A program made the translations under genes and the position numbers. A stretch of DNA of 8,663 bases from Oscillospiraceae bacterium (GTDB lineage Bacteria; Bacillota; Clostridia; Oscillospirales; Ruminococcaceae): positions 1 through 8,663 of the forward strand of contig JAQUTM010000090.1 of the NCBI GenBank assembly GCA_028694405.1, written 5' to 3'. Each line of letters starts with the position of its first letter. Position 1 is the stretch's first letter. Positions 1 through 6,088 of this stretch are shown here, piece by piece. The notes beneath the pieces were generated by a model. It saw only the letters and a list, made by a program, of their open reading frames with translations, had not been told where the DNA came from and did no database searches.

Positions 1-438
1 AACACGGTATGTAAACAATCCCCTTCTGCGCTGTTTTCGTTGCAACTGGTGACACAACAAAGCCGAGAACTGCTGTTGCGGCTTATGTATGAAATTTTTG
101 GAATAGAAGACGGCGAAAACGACAGCTTTGTGGATAATGCGATTTCAGCCCCCGACAGGGACGCCTTTATTCTGTACGAAGAAACACAGCCTATAGGAAT
201 TGTCAGCTTAAATTATGAAAAAGAGGATACTTTTATATATGGGCTGGGTATCCGTTTGCAGCATAGAGGAAAGGGAAACGGCAGACGGTTGGCACAAATG
301 ATAATGCCACTGGCACTTGCAAAAGCACCGGAAGCGGTTTTGGACGTGGATACCGACAATCCCCCCGCTTTAAAGCTTTATAAAAGTATGGGTTTTCAGG
401 TGCGGTTTCAAGAAGACTATTACGTTATACCAATTTAA
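1..438 (+). CDS. GNAT-family N-acetyltransferase, C-terminal part (5' end outside window)
   Basis: Proteins of this superfamily transfer an acetyl group from acetyl-CoA to an amine on a small molecule or protein; the substrate here cannot be told. The reading frame is open from the first base, so the true start probably lies upstream. A TTG at 40 is the first start-like codon but has no good ribosome binding site. The acetyl-CoA pyrophosphate-binding motif A, R-x-x-G-x-G, is visible as RGKGNG (bases 265-282), after a beta strand ending GLGIRL. The later motif N-P-P-A-L-K-L-Y-K-S-M-G-F (about 358-396) is the usual GNAT C-terminal signature in which the Tyr sits near CoA. About 145 residues are visible. 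The segment before motif A is somewhat short, so this may be one complete domain or the second half of a tandem GNAT protein. A strong terminator follows 20 bases after the stop. The family call is firm; the specificity is unknown. Confidence 0.85.
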   Translation, partial: NTVCKQSPSALFSLQLVTQQSRELLLRLMYEIFGIEDGENDSFVDNAISAPDRDAFILYEETQPIGIVSLNYEKEDTFIYGLGIRLQHRGKGNGRRLAQMIMPLALAKAPEAVLDVDTDNPPALKLYKSMGFQVRFQEDYYVIPI

Positions 439-458
439 AGAAAATTTTTAATTTTTTT

Positions 459-493
459 AAAGCAGAACTTTTTAATAAAGTTCTGCTTTTTTT
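459..493 (+). terminator. Rho-independent terminator of the acetyltransferase gene
   Basis: A perfect 13-bp stem (459-471 with 477-489, core GCAGAAC/GTTCTGC) encloses a 5-base loop and ends in a run of T to 493. It starts 20 bases after the acetyltransferase stop. The opposite strand has A rather than T after the stem, so it should act only on plus-strand transcripts. Confidence 0.9.
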
Positions 494-657
494 GCCTAAA
501 AATATACAGTTGGCGGTAAAGTGGCGCTAAAAGTGAAAAAGAGCCTCTGCGAAAAAAGGTTTGGCAGACACACCGAAGAAAAGCTACTTACATACAATAC
601 AAGTGTACCGGCACAGCGGTATTTTATATAGATTTGCTTGTGAAGGAGAATGATGAT
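494..657 (+). other. Non-coding spacer before rubrerythrin, with a short tandem repeat
   Basis: No gene is supported here. At 511-521 and 522-533 lie two adjacent near-identical units, TGGCGGTAAAG and TGGCGCTAAAAG, followed by a weaker TGAAAAAG at 534-541. Spacing near one helical turn would suit a regulator binding site, but two units may be chance. I did not find a convincing -35/-10 pair. Confidence 0.3.
643..648 (+). promoter_or_regulatory. Ribosome binding site setting the rubrerythrin start
   Basis: AAGGAG lies 9 bases before the ATG at 658. A TTG at 634 is in the same frame but precedes this site, so it cannot use it. The protein therefore begins MDLRNTQT, which also matches the usual rubrerythrin N-terminus. 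Confidence 0.85.
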
Positions 658-1197
658 ATGGATTTGAGGAATACCCAAACTTGGCAAAATTTAAAAACAG
701 CATTTACAGGTGAATGCAAAGCGTGTTCAAAATACCAGATTTACGCGTTAAAGGCCAGAGAAGACGGATATGAGCAAATGGGTGACATTTTTACCGAGAC
801 CGCTGGCAATGAACGTGAGCATGCGGAAATATGGATGAAGTGGCTTGCGGGCGGAGAGGTTCCCAGCACGCTGGAAAACCTACAAGATGCAAGCTCAGGT
901 GAGCACTATGAATGGTGCAAGATGTACCGTGAGTTTGCGGCTACTGCGCGTCGCGAAGGCTTTCATGAACTGGCACAGCTATTTGAGCGTGTGGCACAGG
1001 TAGAAAAACATCACGACATTCGTTATCGCCGTTTAGCAGAAAATATTAAGAAAGACCAAGTATTTTGCAAGCCGGTAGAGCGCGTATGGATTTGCATGGT
1101 TTGTGGCCATGTAACCTATGGCGAGTGCTCTCCTGCAAAGTGCCCGTTGTGTGGACACTCTCAAGCGTTTACCGAGTTAAAGGCAAACAACTATTAG
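658..1197 (+). CDS. rbr: Rubrerythrin (diiron plus rubredoxin-like domain)
   Basis: Rubrerythrins reduce hydrogen peroxide to water in the cytoplasm of anaerobes, taking electrons from reduced rubredoxin or NAD(P)H-linked reductases. The 179-residue protein has the two expected parts. Residues 1-130 form the four-helix ferritin-like domain with all expected diiron ligands: E19, E52 and H55 (ExxH), E82 and E85 (ExxE), E116 and H119 (ExxH). Residues 140-179 form the short rubredoxin-like domain with C146-x2-C149 and C162-x2-C165 to bind one iron. Length and order are normal for the family. Unusual are extra cysteines at 20 and 23, beside the ligand E19, and at 87. A cysteine-rich membrane protein gene follows after 56 bases and may share the transcript. 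I see no clear promoter or PerR-type operator upstream. Confidence 0.96.
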   Translation: MDLRNTQTWQNLKTAFTGECKACSKYQIYALKAREDGYEQMGDIFTETAGNEREHAEIWMKWLAGGEVPSTLENLQDASSGEHYEWCKMYREFAATARREGFHELAQLFERVAQVEKHHDIRYRRLAENIKKDQVFCKPVERVWICMVCGHVTYGECSPAKCPLCGHSQAFTELKANNY

Positions 1198-1201
1198 TTT
1201 G

Positions 1202-1228
1202 AAACTGTCTGTAATAATACAGCAGTTT
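1202..1228 (+). other. Hairpin between rubrerythrin and the cysteine-rich membrane protein gene
   Basis: AAACTG (1202-1207) pairs with CAGTTT (1223-1228), then CTGTA (1209-1213) with TACAG (1218-1222), with one bulged T at 1208 and an ATAA loop. It begins 4 bases after the rubrerythrin stop and is followed by TATTTTG, only a weak U tract. It may be a leaky terminator or an RNA-stability element that lets the two genes be expressed at different levels. The structure is plain in the sequence; the role is inferred. Confidence 0.5.
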
Positions 1229-1253
1229 ATTTTGAAAGGAGATTGTATTTTTT

Positions 1254-1841
1254 ATGAGTTGTAACAACTGCAATCCTAGCTGCAACAATTACATTACTTA
1301 CATCGTTGCCGGTGTAGTAGCGTTAATCGTTGCTATCTTGTACGCCACTAATGTTATCACGGTTGTTTATGGCATTGTATGCGCGGCACTGTTCTTCAGT
1401 GTTCTGTTCTTAATTTTGCTTACCTGTGGTTTGTTCTTTGGATGTGCACAAAAAAATCGTCGTCTTATGCGCTGCTTGTGTCATAACCTAATTTGCATGT
1501 TAGTAGGTATTTTTGGTACCATCTTTACAGTAATAGGCTTCAGCACCGTTTCCAGCCTAAGCACCATAGGTGAAATTATTTTTGCTGCGTTAATTATATT
1601 TTTCTTTATGGTACTGATGATTTGCTGGATGAAATTGATGTTGTGTATTTGCAAAGGCATGTTATGCACAGATGATGACGACGATCATTGTGGCTGCGAC
1701 AACAACACCGCCGCCGCAGCGGCAGTGCAGAGAAAAGCTGCAGCAAAAGCACCTGCTCGTCCCACCTATGCCCCGGAAGAGGAAGACACAAATGTATTTA
1801 TTGAAGATACCGATGATTACTACCATGGAAGCCGCTTCTAG
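1254..1841 (+). CDS. Cysteine-rich four-helix membrane protein of unknown function
   Basis: I do not recognise this 195-residue family. It starts at an ATG 12 bases after AAAGGAG (1235-1241). The N-terminus MSCNNCNPSCNNY carries C3, C6 and C10. Four hydrophobic stretches follow at about 14-32, 34-62, 79-98 and 104-131, a likely four-helix membrane protein. Fifteen cysteines are present; many lie at membrane edges (C64, C74, C76, C81, C131, C133, C138). The tail begins with five Asp then HCGCD (C146, C148), followed by an Ala/Lys/Pro-rich linker (about 152-167) and an acidic, Tyr-containing end. Two helices per hairpin would place both ends on the same side, probably the cytoplasm. Cysteines plus the Asp/His cluster suggest metal or redox chemistry, and the rubrerythrin neighbour fits, but this is inference. 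The tail otherwise looks disordered. It is probably real: good RBS, clear topology, terminator after it. Confidence 0.85.
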   Translation: MSCNNCNPSCNNYITYIVAGVVALIVAILYATNVITVVYGIVCAALFFSVLFLILLTCGLFFGCAQKNRRLMRCLCHNLICMLVGIFGTIFTVIGFSTVSSLSTIGEIIFAALIIFFFMVLMICWMKLMLCICKGMLCTDDDDDHCGCDNNTAAAAAVQRKAAAKAPARPTYAPEEEDTNVFIEDTDDYYHGSRF

Positions 1842-1901
1842 CTTTTAGCTATTAGCATATAAATATTTCTGCACCACATATACTCCCTCCCCATAAAAAG
1901 G

Positions 1902-1934
1902 CAGGCGTCGGGTAACCGACGCCTGTTCTTTTTT
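1902..1934 (+). terminator. Strong intrinsic terminator, probably bidirectional
   Basis: CAGGCGTCGG (1902-1911) pairs with CCGACGCCTG (1915-1924), a 9-10 bp GC-rich stem, followed by TTCTTTTTT on the plus strand. On the minus strand the stem is followed by CCTTTTTATGG, so it can also stop transcription arriving from the convergent phosphoribosyltransferase gene. Confidence 0.9.
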
Positions 1935-1960
1935 ACAATATAAGTCAAATAAAAGCAAAC

Positions 1961-1995
1961 GCGGCAGCTACACTTTTAAGCCATAGCTGCCCCGC
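1961..1995 (-). terminator. Hairpin downstream of the phosphoribosyltransferase gene, probable terminator
   Basis: GGCAGCTA (1963-1970) pairs perfectly with TAGCTGCC (1984-1991), and GC/GC can add two pairs across a small bulge. Reading the minus strand it lies about 50 bases past the stop at 2046 and is followed by GTTTGCTTTTATTTG, a broken U tract. It is likely a moderate terminator backed up by the stronger one at 1902-1924. Confidence 0.6.
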
Positions 1996-2045
1996 TTATA
2001 TAGTGTGTAATTACTTTATTTTTTCTATAAAAGTCAACCGGTAAC

Positions 2046-2684
2046 CTATAATTTAGAATAGCCAAAGCTGTTTACAAGTGCGTCCAGCTTTTTACCAGCT
2101 TTACAAAAAGAGCAATCGGCAGGGGCACAAGTATTGTATTGTGGTACATCAAGCGTGCTAAAGACAGAGTTGATGACGTATTGGTCTACCGTATTTACAG
2201 CGCTAAAAATGGCAGAGATGCCTTGTACCTTACCTCCGTAATACGTTACACATTCGGCGCTTTTGCGTACGGTAATGCCCGTTGTTACAGACGCCATCAA
2301 AATTAACACATTTTTATCTTGAATCATAGGAATAATATTATCTCTAAAGATAAGCTGACTGTTACTGTTATACTCTGGAGTTACAACATAAATTGTCTCG
2401 TGAGCGTTAATAGAATGAAAACCTGCCTTGGTAAGCTCTTGCGCCAAAAAGGCACCAATCATCTGTGTGCCGTCTAAACAAACTATGGTGTCTACTACAG
2501 TACCCGCAATATATTGTTGTACCAACGTTTGGGCAACTTCGGCAGCTTCGTTTTGGCGCGTTTTTAGGGTAGTCATGTCTAAAAAATAGTTTACATGCGA
2601 ATGGTTGGTAGCAAAGTGGCCGGGAACTACTTTTAAGGGAAGAGAAAACTTACGGGTATAAAGCTTTAACATTCGGTGTTCCAT
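2046..2684 (-). CDS. Phosphoribosyltransferase-like protein with atypical PRPP loop
   Basis: The 212-residue protein has the type I phosphoribosyltransferase layout and is closest in feel to orotate phosphoribosyltransferase-like proteins common in clostridia. Visible are a strand and turn TIVCLDGTQMIGAFLAQEL (about 66-84), and the PRPP loop region VLILMASVTTGIT (126-138) with the conserved T-T-G. In standard enzymes this loop begins with two acidic residues that contact the ribose; here those positions read M-A. The C-terminus carries C186-x4-C191-x2-C194, a possible metal site. The ATG at 2684 is chosen because AGGAGG lies 5 bases upstream; an internal Met5 would be too far. From memory, close relatives in Ruminococcaceae share the acidic-free loop, so it is likely a lineage feature, not decay. 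It may be a nucleotide-binding regulator or an enzyme with altered chemistry. It stands alone, without pyrimidine genes nearby. Confidence 0.8.
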   Translation of the reverse strand: MEHRMLKLYTRKFSLPLKVVPGHFATNHSHVNYFLDMTTLKTRQNEAAEVAQTLVQQYIAGTVVDTIVCLDGTQMIGAFLAQELTKAGFHSINAHETIYVVTPEYNSNSQLIFRDNIIPMIQDKNVLILMASVTTGITVRKSAECVTYYGGKVQGISAIFSAVNTVDQYVINSVFSTLDVPQYNTCAPADCSFCKAGKKLDALVNSFGYSKL

Positions 2685-2689
2685 AAATG

Positions 2690-2695
2690 CCTCCT
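2690..2695 (-). promoter_or_regulatory. Ribosome binding site of the phosphoribosyltransferase gene
   Basis: AGGAGG on the minus strand, 5 bases before the ATG at 2684. It lies only 5 bases beyond the leader hairpin at 2701-2739, so folding or termination there could affect translation or transcription of the gene. Confidence 0.85.
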
Positions 2696-2700
2696 ACAGC

Positions 2701-2739
2701 AAAAAGCGTTTTAGCACCTGACGGCGCAAAACGCTTTTT
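2701..2739 (-). promoter_or_regulatory. Terminator-like leader hairpin of the phosphoribosyltransferase gene (candidate attenuator)
   Basis: A 12-bp outer stem (2701-2712 with 2728-2739, core AAGCG/CGCTT) is topped by a 5-bp inner stem (2714-2718 with 2723-2727), a 4-base loop and one bulge. On the minus strand the inner stem GCGCC/GGTGC pairs fully using one G-U wobble; on the plus strand the same position is an A-C mismatch. This favours the minus-strand RNA as the functional one. On that strand five T follow, then the ribosome binding site. No plus-strand gene reads into it, so a role in the leader of the minus gene is the simplest view. A ligand or protein partner is unknown. Confidence 0.6.
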
Positions 2740-2742
2740 TTT

Positions 2743-2772
2743 ATTGTACTATAAAATTATACGCACAATCAA
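2743..2772 (-). promoter_or_regulatory. Possible promoter for the phosphoribosyltransferase gene
   Basis: On the minus strand TTGATT (2772-2767) is 18 bases from TACAAT (2748-2743). A perfect TATAAT (2761-2756) also lies between them but lacks a good -35 box. The TATAAT option would put the whole leader hairpin in the transcript; the TACAAT option would start inside it. The region is very AT-rich, so chance matches are likely. Confidence 0.3.
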
Positions 2773-2917
2773 TAAAAAAATAATAAAAAATACTATAATA
2801 TTGTGTAAAACTATAAATTAGTAGTGTGCTTTTTGCTTTTTTATGTTAAAATATAGCCAAACATAATAAAACAGTCATTTGATGATTACATAAACTTGCC
2901 TAGATATAGTAAAGCAA
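2773..2917. other. AT-rich divergent spacer before the GGDEF-EAL gene
   Basis: No gene and no recognisable riboswitch is seen; in particular it lacks the conserved elements of a cyclic di-GMP (GEMM) riboswitch. It must hold the promoter of the downstream gene, but I could not find a convincing -35/-10 pair. Confidence 0.4.
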
Positions 2918-5900
2918 ATGTGGCAGCTGCTATATTTTGGGAATTGGACGGTGTACAATTACATGCGGAGAGTTCGTTCTGGAAAGTCTATATTTTTTAA
3001 AGTGCTTATACCTATATTGCTGATCGTTTTTTTGCAGGGAGGGCTTATTTTTGGAGCCGTTATTTTTGGCGGCACTGTAAAGCAGCTGAGAGAAAATGCT
3101 TACACTATTTTTGAGCAAAAGGTAGTAAACCGCAAAAATGTAATAGAGCGCAGTTTACAAGACTATGCCGATATTACGCAGACAGCTTCGGACGTACAAA
3201 CAGAAGTACAAAGATATTTAGCACTGAAAAAAGAGATGCCTACCCATCTCACTACTCAAAATGAGATAACAAATCAGCTTTTAAAAACATTGTCTCCCCA
3301 AATACTTGCGCTGGTAAAGCGTGGCGGTATACAGGGGGCATACCTTATTTTAGACGGCAACGGCAGCGCCCAAAAGGCTGCCATCTATTTGCGCAGAGCA
3401 GTGGAAGAGGGGACGGGAACATCTTTAAAAGAAAAAAGTACTGATAACTTTGTGGCGCTGTACGGGGCACAGGAAACTATCGCTGCTTTGGGGCTGAAAC
3501 ACGACGCAAACTGGCAAGAGCAGATGACAGTAGACGGAAATGACGCAAACTATAACTTTTATACCATACCTTTTAAAACCGCACAAAAAATACATAGTAC
3601 CCCAAACAAAAATTTGGGATACTGGAGCGTGCCGTTTAGCGTAAATGGGGCTGATGGCATTACCCAAAGCCTAAGTGTGGCCTACAGTATTCCTTTACGC
3701 ACCATAGACGGCACAGCTTACGGTGTGCTTGGGATAGAGGTGCTAACAAAGGACCTGGAAGCTTTACTGCCTGTACAAGAACTGAGCCAAACAAAAACAG
3801 CGGGTTATGTGTTGGCTTCCGTGGCTTCAAACGTGCAGTCAACACAAGACGGATATGCTTATTACACCCCTGTGGTACAAAGTGGAAATGCGTTGCGCAG
3901 CTATTTGCCGCGCAACAGCAATTTACAACTTTTAGCAAGCGGAGTACAAGAAAATTTTTACCATTTGCAAAACTTACGAGATTTGAGTGCGCCTATAGAA
4001 CTTAATGTACAACAGCTAAACCTTTATGGGGAAAATTCGGTATACAGCAATGAAAACTGGGTGCTTATCGGCATAGAGCTGAAAACTATTTTAACAAAGC
4101 AAGCGCGCGGTATTACTTATTTGCTGATTTTTATGTGGATAACAACCTTTTTACTGGGTTTACTTGCGGCGTACCAAATAGCCCAGTATGTTACACGCCC
4201 TATAGCAAAATTGGTAGCGGATATTAAAAAGGCAAACCCCGCAAAACCACTGGAGCTTAAAAAGTCGTATTTAATAGAGATAGATGCGCTGAGCGAATCT
4301 ATTCAGCTTATGAGCACGGAGGTTACAAATTCTGCACATAAGCTTTCGCAGATACTGGAAATGGCAGGTGTAACTATCGGCGCATTTGACTATGATAAAC
4401 GAGCGGGCTTTGCTACTTGCACCAGGCAGTTTCTGCTGTTTATGAACTTGCCTTACGCAGAGGGAGAAAAGGTTAGCACCTTAAAGCTTGAAAATGCAAA
4501 AAAGAAACTGGAGATAACAGAGAGTGTTGAAGTTGGAGAACACATACGCATACTGTGCGTAAAAAGCGCCCAAAAGGGTAATCGATGGTATCGCTTGCAG
4601 CTGATGGACGACAGCTTACGCACAACAGGCGTGGTTACAGATGTTACCAACGAGATAATGGAAAAACGTAAAATTGAGCATGACAGAGACTACGATGCGT
4701 TAACCGGAATTCATAATCGTCGGGCATTTCAAGCGCAGGCAACTGCTTTATTTAACAAAAAGCACTTGTTGCAGCAGGCTGCCATGCTTATGTTGGACTT
4801 AGACAACTTGAAATTTGTTAACGATACTTATGGCCATGATTGCGGTGATGAATACATACGCAGTGCCGCCGCTACTTTAAAAAAATGTGCCGGAACAGAT
4901 GCCTTGGTAGCGCGGCTTTCAGGAGACGAATTTGCGGTGTTTATCTATGGCTGTGCCGATAAAGATGTTATTCGTATGCGCATGGCTAAGCTAGAGCAAG
5001 CGCTACAGGAAACCAAAATTTATCTGCCTGACGGCACTATAATACCACTGCGCGCCTCGGGCGGGTATTCGTGGTATCCGCAAGATGCAACCACGCATCA
5101 GGGCTTGCTGCGTTATGCCGATTTTGCAATGTATATTGTGAAAAAGACGGAGAAAGGGCGATTTAACGAATTTGATAATGAGGTTTACAATAAAAATTCT
5201 TATTTGCTGCGGTGCAGAGAAGAACTGAATGTTATTATTGAAAAACAGCAGGTAGAATATCAGTTTCAGCCTATTGTGTGCGCAAAAACAGGGTGTGCTT
5301 TTGCCTTTGAAGCTTTGATGCGGCCCAAAGGCGAAAGCATAAAATCTCCCGCAGAGCTTATAAGCTTAGCGCGCAGTCAAGGCAAATTGTCATCGATAGA
5401 AAAGCTGACGATGTTTCGCGCGCTGGAATGTTTTACAAAACAGCCCATTGCTCAGACAGATTGCAAGCTGTTTTTAAATTCCATTTCCAATCAGCTTTTA
5501 ACAGACGCGGAAGTGCAAATTTTTATACGCAAAAACGAAAAATATTTGCATCGCTTGGTAATAGAATTGACGGAAGAAGAGGAACAAAATCCGGAAATTA
5601 CAAACCGTAAGCGCAATTATGCCAAAATGTGGGGCGCGCAAATTGCTTTAGATGATTTTGGTACAGGCTATAACGGTGAGACGGTATTGGTAGAGGCACA
5701 CCCAGACTACATAAAGCTGGACACAACCTTTGTACGTAATATAAATGTAGACGAAAGCCGCTTGCATCTAATGAAAAATTTAATTAGTTATGCAAAAAGC
5801 AGAGGCATTAAAGTAATTGCCGAGGGTGTAGAAACAAAAGAGGAAATGATTACACTGATACGAGCAGGAGTAGACTATTTGCAGGGGTATTACTTGGCAC

Positions 5901-5989
5901 ATCCCAGCTATAACCCGCATACCGTGGCCCAAACACGAAAGGAAGAAATTCTTTTAATCAATCAAAAGCTACAGCAGGGAAAAATATAG
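2918..5989 (+). CDS. Membrane sensor with GGDEF and EAL domains (cyclic di-GMP turnover)
   Basis: The 1023-residue protein should sense an outside signal and make or break cyclic di-GMP. TM1 is at about 27-51, a long extracellular sensor (about 52-397, probably Cache-like) follows, then TM2 (399-421), a HAMP linker (about 425-475), a roughly 100-residue PAS-like segment, GGDEF (about 588-755) and EAL (about 775-1010). The GGDEF motif reads SGDEF (668-672), with the metal-binding strand LDLDNLK and FVNDTYGHD present; the RxxD inhibitory site upstream is absent. The EAL domain keeps every key residue I can check: EAL 798-800, N854, E883, DDFGTG 912-917, K933, E969, Q989. It is therefore most likely an active phosphodiesterase, with GGDEF either a weak cyclase or a GTP-sensing module. 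The ATG at 2918 has no clear ribosome binding site; the in-frame ATG at 2963 (Met16), just before a basic stretch, is a good alternative. Confidence 0.93.
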   Translation: MWQLLYFGNWTVYNYMRRVRSGKSIFFKVLIPILLIVFLQGGLIFGAVIFGGTVKQLRENAYTIFEQKVVNRKNVIERSLQDYADITQTASDVQTEVQRYLALKKEMPTHLTTQNEITNQLLKTLSPQILALVKRGGIQGAYLILDGNGSAQKAAIYLRRAVEEGTGTSLKEKSTDNFVALYGAQETIAALGLKHDANWQEQMTVDGNDANYNFYTIPFKTAQKIHSTPNKNLGYWSVPFSVNGADGITQSLSVAYSIPLRTIDGTAYGVLGIEVLTKDLEALLPVQELSQTKTAGYVLASVASNVQSTQDGYAYYTPVVQSGNALRSYLPRNSNLQLLASGVQENFYHLQNLRDLSAPIELNVQQLNLYGENSVYSNENWVLIGIELKTILTKQARGITYLLIFMWITTFLLGLLAAYQIAQYVTRPIAKLVADIKKANPAKPLELKKSYLIEIDALSESIQLMSTEVTNSAHKLSQILEMAGVTIGAFDYDKRAGFATCTRQFLLFMNLPYAEGEKVSTLKLENAKKKLEITESVEVGEHIRILCVKSAQKGNRWYRLQLMDDSLRTTGVVTDVTNEIMEKRKIEHDRDYDALTGIHNRRAFQAQATALFNKKHLLQQAAMLMLDLDNLKFVNDTYGHDCGDEYIRSAAATLKKCAGTDALVARLSGDEFAVFIYGCADKDVIRMRMAKLEQALQETKIYLPDGTIIPLRASGGYSWYPQDATTHQGLLRYADFAMYIVKKTEKGRFNEFDNEVYNKNSYLLRCREELNVIIEKQQVEYQFQPIVCAKTGCAFAFEALMRPKGESIKSPAELISLARSQGKLSSIEKLTMFRALECFTKQPIAQTDCKLFLNSISNQLLTDAEVQIFIRKNEKYLHRLVIELTEEEEQNPEITNRKRNYAKMWGAQIALDDFGTGYNGETVLVEAHPDYIKLDTTFVRNINVDESRLHLMKNLISYAKSRGIKVIAEGVETKEEMITLIRAGVDYLQGYYLAHPSYNPHTVAQTRKEEILLINQKLQQGKI

Positions 5990-6002
5990 GTGTATCCTCT
6001 AT

Positions 6003-6037
6003 ATAAAGGCTGCCCGTATGAAACAGGTAGCCTTTAT
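6003..6037 (+). terminator. Hairpin after the GGDEF-EAL gene, weak terminator
   Basis: A 12-bp stem (6003-6014 with 6026-6037, including AAAGGCTGCC/GGTAGCCTTT with one G-U pair) and an 11-base loop starts 14 bases after the stop. The U tract is poor (TTTATTG), so read-through into the DUF3810 gene is possible. Confidence 0.55.
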
Positions 6038-6088
6038 TGCCTTTAAAAGTATACGCGCAAATTTAGCATCGAAAATATAACAGAGATA

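Noticed and set aside
585..610. Imperfect inverted repeat around ATACAATACAAGTGTACC upstream of rubrerythrin
   Set aside because: Half-sites match poorly and do not fit a PerR or Rex operator; too weak to report.
634..657. TTG at 634 as the rubrerythrin start
   Set aside because: It lies before the AAGGAG site at 643-648, and the extra eight residues are not typical of the family.
496..687. Minus-strand open frame across the spacer and rubrerythrin start
   Set aside because: No ribosome binding site, no recognisable domain, and it overlaps the start of a certain gene; it looks like a chance open frame.
1481..1791. Minus-strand open frames inside the cysteine-rich membrane protein gene
   Set aside because: They are antisense to a gene with a good RBS, clear membrane topology and terminator; their translations have no recognisable features.
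2773..2917. Possible cyclic di-GMP riboswitch before the GGDEF-EAL gene
   Set aside because: The spacer is almost all A and T and lacks the GC-rich paired helices and conserved bases of GEMM-type aptamers.
3425..3938. Antisense open frames within the sensor domain of the GGDEF-EAL gene
   Set aside because: Both lie wholly within a well-supported 1023-residue gene, and have no RBS or domain.
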